A DNA stretch of 64,000 bases from Paenibacillus caui (GTDB lineage Bacteria; Bacillota; Bacilli; Paenibacillales; Paenibacillaceae). The notes below the pieces were generated by a model that worked only from the letters and a program-made list of their open reading frames with translations, made no database searches and was not told where the DNA came from. Both the position numbers and the translations under genes were made by a program. The stretch spans positions 98,968-162,967 of the forward strand of contig NZ_JAIOGQ010000005.1 of NCBI RefSeq assembly GCF_019904135.1. Direction: 5' to 3'. Shown in pieces: positions 19,690-31,055 of this stretch (its first letter is position 1; every line of letters starts with the position of its first letter).

Positions 19690-20964
19690 TTGGAAATGCT
19701 GCAGATCATTATTATGACGGTGCTGATGTTCTTTCTCATCGTAACCGTCCACGAATGGGGACACTATTATTTTGCCAAACGTGCGGGGATCCTCGTACGG
19801 GAGTTTGCGATCGGGTTCGGTCCCAAGCTTTTTTCCTACAAGCACAATGAGACTCAGTTTACCTTAAGGATGCTGCCGTTCGGCGGCTATGCGCGTATGG
19901 CGGGCGAGGATCCCGAGCTGATTGAGGTCCAGACCGGACAGACCGTCGCGGTTCGCCTGACCGGTGATGAAGTCACGAAGATTTACCTTGACCGTCTTGA
20001 CACCCGCAAAAATGTAATTCGCGGTGAAGTCGTATCCGTTGATCTCGAGCAGAAGCTCTTTATTGAACTTGATGTCGACGGGGAGAAGCAAGCCTTTCCG
20101 GTTCATAGACAAGCTATGTTGACGGCCAAGGGCAAGGATACGCAAATTGCGCCGAAAGACCGGCAGTACGGCAGCAAAACGGTTGGCCAGCGGGCGCTCG
20201 CTATTTTTGCGGGTCCGCTTATGAACTTTGTACTGGCGTTTGTGCTGTTTGCGCTGCATATCCAAATGGCGGGGATTCCGCTGGATCCGACGCATCTTGA
20301 AATCGGAGAAGTGTCCAAAGGAATGCCGGCCGCGGAAACCGGTCTTAAGAGAGGCGATATCATAGAAAGCATTAACGGAGTGGCCATCGGCACCGATGGG
20401 GAGAAGATGATTAACATGATCAGTGAATCGCAGGATAAGCAGATGACCTGGAAAATCCGCCGCGGTGATCAGCAGCTCGAAGTGAAAATCACGCCCCGGG
20501 CGATAGAAGGACAAGAAGGCGGCAAGGTAGGCACCTCCATTGTCTACTATCAGCCAACACGAAGCGCCGGCTTCGGCGAAACGCTGACCAAGTCCGGCGA
20601 GGCAATGGCGAATACGACGCAGGCGATCTTCCTTGGCTTCAAACAGCTGATTAACAAATTCTCTATGGACGATTTGGGCGGACCTGTCCGTACGTTTGAG
20701 TTAACCGGACAAATTGCCAAGCAGGGAATCGCCCAGCTCACGCAATGGGCGGCGATTCTCAGCCTGTATCTTGGCATATTCAATCTGCTGCCGATTCCTG
20801 CGCTCGACGGTAGCAGACTCATTTTCCTGGGCGTTGAAGCGCTTCGCGGGAAACCGATCGATCCAAACCGGGAAGGCATGGTTCATTTTATCGGGTTCGC
20901 CATGCTGTTCCTTTTGATGATCGCTGTAACCTACAACGATATTTTGCGATTGATTAGCGGTTAA
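19690..20964 (+). CDS. rseP: Site-2 intramembrane zinc protease RseP/RasP
   Basis: RasP cleaves anti-sigma factors and leftover signal peptides within the membrane. The zinc motif HEWGHYYFAKRAG lies near residue 19 in the first membrane segment. The FGGYARMAGE motif, a PDZ domain (about 205-270), and NLLPIPALDGSR, which carries the third zinc ligand, follow, with a last membrane segment. TTG 19690 follows AAGGAGGATG by 8 bases; ATG 19696 is an alternative. 424 residues. In B. subtilis the next gene would be proS; here it is polC. Confidence 0.96.
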   Translation: MEMLQIIIMTVLMFFLIVTVHEWGHYYFAKRAGILVREFAIGFGPKLFSYKHNETQFTLRMLPFGGYARMAGEDPELIEVQTGQTVAVRLTGDEVTKIYLDRLDTRKNVIRGEVVSVDLEQKLFIELDVDGEKQAFPVHRQAMLTAKGKDTQIAPKDRQYGSKTVGQRALAIFAGPLMNFVLAFVLFALHIQMAGIPLDPTHLEIGEVSKGMPAAETGLKRGDIIESINGVAIGTDGEKMINMISESQDKQMTWKIRRGDQQLEVKITPRAIEGQEGGKVGTSIVYYQPTRSAGFGETLTKSGEAMANTTQAIFLGFKQLINKFSMDDLGGPVRTFELTGQIAKQGIAQLTQWAAILSLYLGIFNLLPIPALDGSRLIFLGVEALRGKPIDPNREGMVHFIGFAMLFLLMIAVTYNDILRLISG

Positions 20965-21092
20965 TCCGCATTCTTCGGGGATTGCAGACAAATTAGAAGA
21001 TGCTGCATCAGCAAGCAGCCAAACTGAAGGGCTTCCGGCAACATACTGCCTTAAGGCGATACCAAGGCAAGGGGCCGGAGGCTCTTCGTTTC

Positions 21093-21120
21093 TTGCAGCT
21101 TGCCAGCAGCTTGATAGTAT
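21093..21120 (+). promoter_or_regulatory. Possible sigma-A promoter of polC
   Basis: TTGCAG, 16 bases, TAGTAT, about 50 bases before the polC ATG. Acceptable match, not proven. The whole rseP-polC interval is 206 bases and I see no T-box or proS remnant in it. Confidence 0.4.
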
Positions 21121-21170
21121 CTTCCGTTTGCTGCACACACGCAAGGCCGGTAATGAGGGGGGAGAGAAAG

Positions 21171-24100
21171 ATGAACGGAGTGAATGAGAAGAGAACGCGT
21201 CTGGAACTGCTCATGAAGCAGACGGAAATATCCGCGGGGCTGATAGACCCGTATTTCCTTGACGGCTATATCGAACAGGTCATTGTCAGCCGGAGCAACA
21301 AGGAATGGAAAATTGTCATTCGCAAAGATACGCTCGTACCTGCCCAGATCTACCGGACGTTTTGTCTTCAGATCAGGGAACGGATGGAGCATATTGCCCG
21401 GATTTCTTTTGAATTCCGCTACAGCTCTGCCATTACGACCCATTCGGTTGTCGAGGAATATTGGAGGCTCTTTCTGGAATGGGTACAGCGCGAAATTCCG
21501 TCGGTAAACGGCTGGATGACCCGGGCGTTATTTGAAATCGAAGGGGACCTTGTGACGGTTGTCCTTAGTGACGCCATGTCGCTGGAACTCGCACGCAAAA
21601 AGGCAATCGACCGGGCCATCGCAACCTTTTACGAAAGGTACTTCGGCTTGTCGCTAAGAGTGAAGCTGCAGACCGGAGAGAACAGCGCAGAAGCGTTTGA
21701 AGAATTCCAGCAGCGCATCGTGGAGGAGAACCGGGAAGTCATCCAGCAGCTTATGGAGAGCATCGAAGCGGAAGCTTCAGCTCAGGAAGTGGGCGGCGAG
21801 GAAGAAGTGAAACTTCAGGTCGGCTATGAGATTAAGGATCAGCCCGTTCCGCTGCATGATATTCAGGACGAAGAGAAAAAAGTGACCATCCAGGGCACGA
21901 TCTTTGGACTGGAGAGCAAGGAGCTTCGCAACGGCAGTACGCTGTTCACCTTTTATTTGACCGACTTTTCCGATTCGCTGCAGATGAAGATGTTTGCAAA
22001 GAACAAGGAAGATCTGAAAATCATGAGCAAGCTGGCAAACGGCAAATGGGTCAAAGCCCGGGGACGGGTTGAATATGACCGGTTTATGCAGGTTCCCGAG
22101 CTGGCCATGATCCCGTCGGATCTGTCTGAAGTAAGCGCGCCGCCTGCCCGAAAGGACGGGGCATCCGAGAAACGCGTGGAATTTCATCTGCACACAACGA
22201 TGAGCACGATGGACGCCGTAACGCCGATCGATCAATATGTGAAGACGGCCGCCAAATGGGGCCATAAAGCGATAGCGGTGACCGATCATGGCGGTGTGCA
22301 AAGTTTTCCGGACGCTGCCAAGGCGGCGAAGAAAAACGGGATTAAAATGATTTACGGGGTTGAAGCCAACGTCGTGAACGATGATGTGGCCGTTGTGCTT
22401 GAACCGAAGCCGCTAGAGCTGAAAACAGCTACATACATTGTTTTTGATATCGAGACAACCGGCTTGTCGGTGACCCAGAACAAAATTATCGAAATTGCAG
22501 CCGTTAAAATGGTTGAAGGCAAAGAGATCGACCGGTATTCGACGTTTGTAAATCCCCATGAGCGGATTCCTTATCATATTCAGCAGCTGACCAATATCAA
22601 CGATGAAATGGTTGCGGATGCGCCGGAGGTAGAGCCGGTTCTGCGAGAATTTGTGGACTTTGCCGGGGACGGCGTGCTGGTAGCGCATAACGCGAGATTT
22701 GACGTCGGGTTCGTGAACGCCAAGCTGAAGGAACTGGGTATGGAGCCGATGCGAAATCCGGTGCTCGATACCCTGGAGCTGGCGAGACTGCTTCATCCGA
22801 AGCTTAAAAATCACCGTCTGAATACACTGGCCGCCAAATACAAAGTTTCGCTAGAGAACCATCACCGCGCGATTGACGATACGATAGCGCTTGGCCATAT
22901 TTTAAATCATTTGCTGATCGATACCGAGCAACTGCAGGGCATTACGATGCTTGACCGTTTGAATGACCATGTCGGCAAAGACTTGTCCAATGTACGTCCG
23001 TTCCATTGCGGCATTTACGCCCTGAATCAGACCGGGAAGAAAAATTTGTTCAAGCTGGTATCCATGTCGCACACCGGTTATTTCAACAGGGTGCCTACGA
23101 TCCCGAAATCTTTGCTCAGCGACATGCGCGATGGGCTGCTCGTAATTTCCGGCTGCGAGAAAGGCGAATTTTTTGAAACGGTACTGAATAAATCGCTCGA
23201 GGAAGCGGAAGCGGTCGCCGAGTATTACGACGTGCTGGAAATTCAGCCGCTCACGATGTACATGCACCTGGTGGACAAGGGGCTGGTTGGAAGCGTGGAT
23301 GAGCTTAAGACAGCCATTCGCAAAGTGTGCGATATCGGCCGCAAGCTGGACAAGCCCGTGATCGCGTCCGGAAACGTGCATTATCTCGAGCCGCGTGAAA
23401 AGCTGTTCCGCGATATTACGATTCACGGCATCACCGGCTTCAGTCCACTCAAGGATATCCGCAAGCCGGATGCCCATTTCCGGACAACCGATGAGATGCT
23501 GGAGGAATTTGCTTTCCTCGGCAAGGAAAAAGCGTTGGAGGTGGTCGTGACGAATACCTCGGCGCTGGCCGACCGGTTTGAGGAGATCCAGCTGTTTCCG
23601 GACAAACTGTTTACCCCGATTATCGACGGCGCGGATGAGGAAATCCGGGAGACCTGCTACCAAACCGCAAAATCGATTTATGGAGAAGAGCTGCCGGAGG
23701 TTGTCGTAGCAAGGCTTGAAAAAGAATTGGAGCCGATCATCAAATACGGCTTCTCCGCGAACTATCTTATTTCCGAACGTCTGGTTAAGAAATCCAACCA
23801 GGACGGGTATTTGGTAGGCTCCCGGGGTTCCGTCGGTTCTTCCGTTGTCGCGACGTTTCTTGGCATATCGGAGGTAAATCCGCTTCCTGCCCATTACCTG
23901 TGCCGGAATTCCGAATGCCGCTACAGCGAGTGGTTTCTGGACGGCAGCGTGCCGAGCGGATTTGATTTGCCGGACAAGGATTGCCCGCACTGCGGTCAAA
24001 AGCTCAAAGGAGAAGGACAGGATATACCGTTTGAAACGTTCCTGGGCTTTAAAGGCGACAAGGTTCCCGATATCGATTTGAACTTTTCTGGAGAATACCA

Positions 24101-25490
24101 GCCGGAAGCCCATAATTTTACGAAGGTGATGTTTGGAGAAAAAAACGTGTTTCGCGCAGGTACAATCGGTACGGTTGCGGAGAAAACCGCATTCGGCTTT
24201 GCCAAGAAGTATGAAGAGGAGCACAGCAAGAAATGGCGGGGAGCCGAGCTGAACCGCCTTGCCACAGGCTGTACGGGGGTAAAGCGAAGCACCGGACAGC
24301 ATCCGGGCGGGATCGTGGTCGTTCCGAATTATATGGAAGTGGACGATATAACGCCGGTTCAGTACCCGGCCGACGATACAAGCTCCGAATGGAAGACGAC
24401 TCATTTTGATTATCACGCCTTCGACGCGAACCTGCTCAAGCTTGATATTCTGGGACACGATGATCCGACGATGATGCGTATGCTGCAGGATCTGACGGAA
24501 GTCGATCCAACGACGATTCCGATGAACGACCAGAAAGTGATGAGCATGTTCAATTCCACGGAAGCGCTCGGCGTAGCGCCGCAGCAGATTCGGACTCCGG
24601 TTGCCACGTACGGCATTCCGGAAATGGGTACGAAATTCGTACGGCAAATGCTTGTGGAATCGCAGCCTTCCTCTTTTGCCGATTTGCTGCAGATTTCCGG
24701 CCTGTCCCACGGGACCGGCGTTTGGCTCGGCAATGCGCAGGAACTAATCAAGAACGGAACGTGCAACATCAAAACCGTGATCGGCTGCCGCGACGATATT
24801 ATGCTGTATTTGATTTATAAAGCGGGGATGGATGCAGGCCTTGCCTTTAAAATTACGGAGAGCGTTCGTAAGGGCAAGGGGCTGACGCCGGAATGGATCG
24901 AGGAAATGAAGAAATGCAAGGTCCCTCAGTGGTATATCGATTCCTGCCTGAAGATTCAGTACATGTTCCCGAAGGCGCATGCGGCGGCTTATGTCATTTC
25001 CGCGGTGCGCACGGCCTTTTTCAAGTTATATTATCCGATCCAGTATTATGCGACCTACTTCTCGGTTCGCGGCGAGGATTTCGACATCGAGCTGTTCTGC
25101 CAGGGATATGATGCGATCTATCGCAAAATTGAAGAAATTGAGCAGAAGGGCTTCCAGGCGCTGCCTAAAGAGAAGAGCATGCTGCCGATTCTGGAGATGG
25201 CGCTCGAAATGACAGCCCGGGGCTTCCATTTCAAGACGATTGATCTTTACCGGTCCGATGCAACCCGGTTTACGGTGGACGGGGACGGGCTTATTCCGCC
25301 GTTTTCGGCGCTGGCCGGCATTGGCGACAATGCGGCGCGGAATATTGCCGCAGCCAAAGAGCAGGGCGAGTTTCTGTCGATAGAGGACTTTCAGCAGAAA
25401 TCAAAGGCAAGCAAAACCGTAGTCGAGCTGCTTAATCAGCTGGGCTGCTTCAGAGGGCTGCCGGAAAGCAACCAGCTTTCCCTTTTCTGA
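21171..25490 (+). CDS. polC: DNA polymerase III PolC-type alpha subunit
   Basis: PolC is the replicative polymerase of Firmicutes and carries its own proofreading exonuclease. Order of domains: N-terminal region, OB fold, a split PHP domain with HLHTTMS near residue 340, the DEDD exonuclease with FDIETTGLS near 425, a zinc finger (CxxxxC ... CPHCG, about 908-945), the catalytic motif PDIDLNFSGEYQ near 965, and helix-hairpin-helix and C-terminal parts. ATG 21171 follows GGGGGGAGAG; the frame is open upstream to 21000, but that part is not conserved-looking. 1439 residues, as in B. subtilis (1437). Confidence 0.97.
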   Translation: MNGVNEKRTRLELLMKQTEISAGLIDPYFLDGYIEQVIVSRSNKEWKIVIRKDTLVPAQIYRTFCLQIRERMEHIARISFEFRYSSAITTHSVVEEYWRLFLEWVQREIPSVNGWMTRALFEIEGDLVTVVLSDAMSLELARKKAIDRAIATFYERYFGLSLRVKLQTGENSAEAFEEFQQRIVEENREVIQQLMESIEAEASAQEVGGEEEVKLQVGYEIKDQPVPLHDIQDEEKKVTIQGTIFGLESKELRNGSTLFTFYLTDFSDSLQMKMFAKNKEDLKIMSKLANGKWVKARGRVEYDRFMQVPELAMIPSDLSEVSAPPARKDGASEKRVEFHLHTTMSTMDAVTPIDQYVKTAAKWGHKAIAVTDHGGVQSFPDAAKAAKKNGIKMIYGVEANVVNDDVAVVLEPKPLELKTATYIVFDIETTGLSVTQNKIIEIAAVKMVEGKEIDRYSTFVNPHERIPYHIQQLTNINDEMVADAPEVEPVLREFVDFAGDGVLVAHNARFDVGFVNAKLKELGMEPMRNPVLDTLELARLLHPKLKNHRLNTLAAKYKVSLENHHRAIDDTIALGHILNHLLIDTEQLQGITMLDRLNDHVGKDLSNVRPFHCGIYALNQTGKKNLFKLVSMSHTGYFNRVPTIPKSLLSDMRDGLLVISGCEKGEFFETVLNKSLEEAEAVAEYYDVLEIQPLTMYMHLVDKGLVGSVDELKTAIRKVCDIGRKLDKPVIASGNVHYLEPREKLFRDITIHGITGFSPLKDIRKPDAHFRTTDEMLEEFAFLGKEKALEVVVTNTSALADRFEEIQLFPDKLFTPIIDGADEEIRETCYQTAKSIYGEELPEVVVARLEKELEPIIKYGFSANYLISERLVKKSNQDGYLVGSRGSVGSSVVATFLGISEVNPLPAHYLCRNSECRYSEWFLDGSVPSGFDLPDKDCPHCGQKLKGEGQDIPFETFLGFKGDKVPDIDLNFSGEYQPEAHNFTKVMFGEKNVFRAGTIGTVAEKTAFGFAKKYEEEHSKKWRGAELNRLATGCTGVKRSTGQHPGGIVVVPNYMEVDDITPVQYPADDTSSEWKTTHFDYHAFDANLLKLDILGHDDPTMMRMLQDLTEVDPTTIPMNDQKVMSMFNSTEALGVAPQQIRTPVATYGIPEMGTKFVRQMLVESQPSSFADLLQISGLSHGTGVWLGNAQELIKNGTCNIKTVIGCRDDIMLYLIYKAGMDAGLAFKITESVRKGKGLTPEWIEEMKKCKVPQWYIDSCLKIQYMFPKAHAAAYVISAVRTAFFKLYYPIQYYATYFSVRGEDFDIELFCQGYDAIYRKIEEIEQKGFQALPKEKSMLPILEMALEMTARGFHFKTIDLYRSDATRFTVDGDGLIPPFSALAGIGDNAARNIAAAKEQGEFLSIEDFQQKSKASKTVVELLNQLGCFRGLPESNQLSLF

Positions 25491-25565
25491 TCCCGGGATG
25501 TCCCGAAAGGTCGGAAGCAGGCTGGCGAAAGGCTTTCCCAAGCCTTCCAGGTCAAGGTCATTCAC

Positions 25566-25594
25566 TTGTCACTACCACCGGATTATGTTATACT
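25566..25594 (+). promoter_or_regulatory. Strong sigma-A promoter of the rimP-nusA-infB operon
   Basis: TTGTCA (25566-25571), 17-base spacer, TATACT (25589-25594). Predicted start near 25601, 97 bases before rimP. Confidence 0.75.
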
Positions 25595-25628
25595 TTTTAT
25601 GGCAATCATGAAGATAGAACCGTTGTTT

Positions 25629-25652
25629 AAAGAGTGGGGAAACCCACTCTTT
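25629..25652 (+). promoter_or_regulatory. Leader hairpin, candidate NusA-dependent attenuator
   Basis: A perfect 10-bp stem AAAGAGTGGG/CCCACTCTTT is closed by a GAAA tetraloop and followed by ACTCTTTGG, an interrupted T tract. It is about 28 bases into the transcript and 45 bases before rimP. In B. subtilis, NusA is known to repress its own operon through a leader terminator; the weak T tract fits a NusA-dependent one. That this hairpin terminates is an inference. Confidence 0.6.
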
Positions 25653-25697
25653 ACTCTTTGGTATATAGGAATTTTGATGGTATGGAGGTATGAAAGC

Positions 25698-26159
25698 TTG
25701 AGCACACCGAAGATCAAAGCGGCTGTGGAAGACATGATTCAGCCTTACTTGGCAGACAATGGCTTTGAACTGGTAGATATCGAATATGTGAAGGAAGGCA
25801 GCAACTGGTTTCTTCGCGTATTTGTGGACAAGGAAGGCGGCATCGACATCGACGATTGCGGCCGGATCAGTGAAGTACTCAGCGAGAAGCTGGACAAGGA
25901 CGATCCGATTCCATCGGCTTATTTTCTGGAGGTGTCTTCACCGGGCGCGGAACGTCCGCTTAAAAAGGCCGAAGACGTCAGAAAGGCTGTCGGCAAGGAC
26001 GTGTTTGTGACTACCTACGAACCCGTTGACGGCCAGAAGGAGTTTGAGGGACGGCTTCTATCGTTTGAACAGGATGAACTGCTGATTCAAACCGGCAAGA
26101 AGCAGTACGCCATCCCGTACGCCAAGGTCGCCAGCGCCAGACTGGCTATTATTTTTTAA
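25698..26159 (+). CDS. rimP: Ribosome maturation factor RimP
   Basis: RimP assists maturation of the 30S subunit. The 153-residue product shows FELVDIEYVKEGSNWFLRVF near the N-terminus, IDIDDCGRISEVLSEKLD and YFLEVSSPGAERPLKK, the family signature. TTG 25698 is 8 bases after GGAGGT. An ATG that overlaps the same site (25690) hits a stop after three codons, and the ATG at 25677 lies upstream of the site. First gene of the operon. Confidence 0.95.
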   Translation: MSTPKIKAAVEDMIQPYLADNGFELVDIEYVKEGSNWFLRVFVDKEGGIDIDDCGRISEVLSEKLDKDDPIPSAYFLEVSSPGAERPLKKAEDVRKAVGKDVFVTTYEPVDGQKEFEGRLLSFEQDELLIQTGKKQYAIPYAKVASARLAIIF

Positions 26160-26212
26160 GAGGCGCCTTAAGACTTAAAGAGGGATATTTTGAAAGGGGG
26201 AGCTTGAGGCAA

Positions 26213-27310
26213 ATGAGTATGGAGTTTATTGAGGCCTTGAATGAATTGGAAAGGGAAAAAGGAATCAGCAAGGATATTCTGTTTGAGGCCATTGAAGCCG
26301 CGCTGATTTCGAGCTACAAGCGGAATTTTAATACCGCGCAGAATGTGCGTGTAGATATGAACCGCAATACGGGGGGCATTAAAGTATTTGCCCGCAAGCT
26401 GGTTGTTGAAGAGGTGCTGGATCCGCGCACGGAGATTTCCTTGCCGGCTGCACGCGAAATCAACCCGGGCTTCCAGATCGATGATGTTGCGGAGATCGAA
26501 GTGACTCCGCGCGATTTTGGACGCATTGCCGCCCAAACGGCCAAGCAGGTTGTCACGCAGCGTATTCGCGAGGCGGAACGTGGACTGATCTATAACGCTT
26601 TTGTTGATAAGGAAGAAGATATTGTAACCGGCATTGTACAGCGCCAGGACTTGCGCAACATTTATGTCGACCTCGGTAAAGTAGAGGCTCATCTGCCACT
26701 GAACGAGCTAATGCCTAATGAGAAGTTCAAGCATAATGACCGGATCAAGGCTTTTATCACGAAAGTGGAGAATACGACCAAAGGGCCGCAGATTTTGCTG
26801 TCCAGAAGCCATCCGGGCCTGCTGAAACGGTTGTTTGAGCTTGAGGTTCCGGAAATCTATGACGGCGTGGTAGAGATTCGTTCCGTAGCCCGCGAAGCGG
26901 GATTCCGTTCCAAGATTGCGGTGTACTCCCGCAACCCTGAAGTGGATCCGGTAGGCTCCTGCGTGGGTCCAAAGGGACAGCGCGTGCAGACGATCGTTAA
27001 CGAGCTTCGCGGCGAGAAAATTGATATCGTGCGCTATTCCGAACAGGTTGAAGAATATGTGGCAAACGCGCTCAGCCCTTCCAAGGTTTTGGAGGTTCAG
27101 GTGTTTGAAGCCGAGAAGATGGCGCGTGTCATTGTGCCTGATTATCAGCTTTCGCTAGCCATCGGCATCAAAGGTCAAAATGCCCGCCTGGCAGCAAAGC
27201 TGACCGGCTGGAAAATTGATATCAAGAGCGAGACCCAGGCGGAAGAGGAATTCGGCAGACCGATTACAGAGGCCGAAGAAATGCATCAGGATTCCATCAC
27301 TATCGACTGA
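26213..27310 (+). CDS. nusA: Transcription termination/antitermination factor NusA
   Basis: NusA binds RNA polymerase and modulates pausing and termination. An N-terminal domain (MSMEFIEALNELEREKGISK) is followed by an S1 domain (about 135-200) and two KH domains (VGSCVGPKGQRVQTIVNELR and LAIGIKGQNARLAAKLTG). 365 residues, the Gram-positive form without the C-terminal acidic repeats. A TTG at 26204 is an alternative start, but it is only 3 bases after AAAGGGGG. Confidence 0.97.
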   Translation: MSMEFIEALNELEREKGISKDILFEAIEAALISSYKRNFNTAQNVRVDMNRNTGGIKVFARKLVVEEVLDPRTEISLPAAREINPGFQIDDVAEIEVTPRDFGRIAAQTAKQVVTQRIREAERGLIYNAFVDKEEDIVTGIVQRQDLRNIYVDLGKVEAHLPLNELMPNEKFKHNDRIKAFITKVENTTKGPQILLSRSHPGLLKRLFELEVPEIYDGVVEIRSVAREAGFRSKIAVYSRNPEVDPVGSCVGPKGQRVQTIVNELRGEKIDIVRYSEQVEEYVANALSPSKVLEVQVFEAEKMARVIVPDYQLSLAIGIKGQNARLAAKLTGWKIDIKSETQAEEEFGRPITEAEEMHQDSITID

Positions 27311-27336
27311 TTTTACCTTTGGCGGGGGGCATGGTT

Positions 27337-27648
27337 ATGAAAACAAGAAAGATACCGCTGCGCAAATGCGTTGCTTGTCAGGAAATGAAGCCGAAGAAAC
27401 AGCTGATTCGCGTCGTAAAGACGCCTGAAGACGTGATCATGATCGACCTGACCGGCAAGAAGTCGGGACGGGGCGCGTACTTGTGCGGCACTGAAGCCTG
27501 CTTCAAGTTGGCTCATAAGAACCGTTCGCTCGACCGGGCGCTGAAGTCGCCCGTTGGAGCGGAGATTTACGAGCAGCTTGCCCGCGATTTCGTGGCCGCT
27601 CAAGATGAGTTTATCGCCTCCCAGAGTGTGAGCGAAGATGATGAATAA
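27337..27648 (+). CDS. rnpM: RNA-binding protein RnpM (YlxR)
   Basis: YlxR proteins are small RNA-binding proteins, recently linked to RNase P control and renamed RnpM. Signature RKCVACQEMKPKKQLIRVVK near the N-terminus and SGRGAYLCGTEACFKLA in the middle. ATG 27337 is 7 bases after GGCGGGGGG; earlier starts at 27319 and 27331 would lie in or before this site. 103 residues. The end overlaps the next gene by 11 bases. Confidence 0.94.
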   Translation: MKTRKIPLRKCVACQEMKPKKQLIRVVKTPEDVIMIDLTGKKSGRGAYLCGTEACFKLAHKNRSLDRALKSPVGAEIYEQLARDFVAAQDEFIASQSVSEDDE

Positions 27649-27956
27649 AGCGTTGTCGCAGCTCGGTCTCGCAATGCGTGCAGGCAAAGTTGTTACAGGG
27701 GATGAAATCGTCCTGAAGACGATTCGTTCGTCTGAAGCGAAGCTGGTGCTTGTAGCTGGCGATGCTTCACTCAATACACGAAAGAAATTCCGCGATAAAT
27801 GCGGAACTTATCAAGTTCCTTTGCTGATCGGATTTGATCGGGAGAGCCTTGGGGCCAGCGTAGGGAAGCCGGAAAGGGTGGTGCTTGCGCTGACGGATCA
27901 AGGATTCGCAAATATGTTGCGTAAAACCGTGAGTAATACGTCGGAGGTGGAGTATA

Positions 27957-27964
<8 letters not shown>
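27638..27964 (+). CDS. rplGA: L7Ae-family ribosomal protein (YlxQ)
   Basis: This is a 108-residue K-turn-binding protein of the L7Ae/L30e family, non-essential in B. subtilis, usually placed between rnpM and inf[16 protein letters not shown] and [17 protein letters not shown] are typical. ATG 27638 or 27641; both lie within the end of rnpM. It overlaps the infB start by 8 bases. Confidence 0.93.
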
Positions 27965-30545
<2,581 letters not shown>

Positions 30546-30685
30546 GATCATGCAAGGCAAGGCATAACCCGTACCGGCATGTCTTCATCTGATTTACAAA
30601 GATCTGCGGTTGAATCCGCCTTGACAAGCATCGGCCCCTTGCATCTTCGGCCGGTGCTTTCAGGATAGATAAAGAGGTGTTATTA

Positions 30686-31039
30686 ATGGCAAACAATCGA
30701 CCAGGACGTGTCGGAGAGCAGATCAAGAAAGAGCTTAGCCTTCTGATTCAAAATGAACTGAAGGACCCGCGAATCGGGTTTGTTACCGTTACCGGTGTGG
30801 ACGTAACGAACGATTTGTCCCAGGCCAAAGTCTATTTGAGCGTATTCGGCAGTGATGAAGAGAAGAATGCGTCTCTGAAAGGGATTGAAAGAGCAAGCGG
30901 ATTTCTGCGCAGCGAGCTTGGCAAGGCGATCCGGCTGCGTCATACACCCGAGCTGATTTTCAAGTTCGATGAATCCATCTCTTATGGCAGCCACATCGAG
31001 AAGCTGCTCGGTGAAATTTCGAAAAATGATCAAAAGTGA
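30686..31039 (+). CDS. rbfA: Ribosome-binding factor A
   Basis: RbfA is a 30S maturation and cold-shock factor with a KH-like fold. 117 residues, with NRPGRVGEQIKKELS at the start, LKDPRIGFVTVTGVDVTNDL, and LRHTPELIFKFDESI. ATG 30686 is 6 bases after AAAGAGGTG. In B. subtilis ylxP lies between infB and rbfA; here the 140-base gap has no gene. Confidence 0.95.
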   Translation: MANNRPGRVGEQIKKELSLLIQNELKDPRIGFVTVTGVDVTNDLSQAKVYLSVFGSDEEKNASLKGIERASGFLRSELGKAIRLRHTPELIFKFDESISYGSHIEKLLGEISKNDQK

Positions 31040-31055
31040 ACAAAAGGAGACGGCT

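Noticed and set aside
20965..21170. T-box leader or proS remnant before polC
   Set aside because: No GGTGG-ACC-GCG antiterminator motif and no ProRS-like reading in any frame.
22902..24710. 602-codon minus-strand ORF opposite polC
   Set aside because: Shadow of polC, rich in Arg, His and Phe from reversed codons; no known motif.
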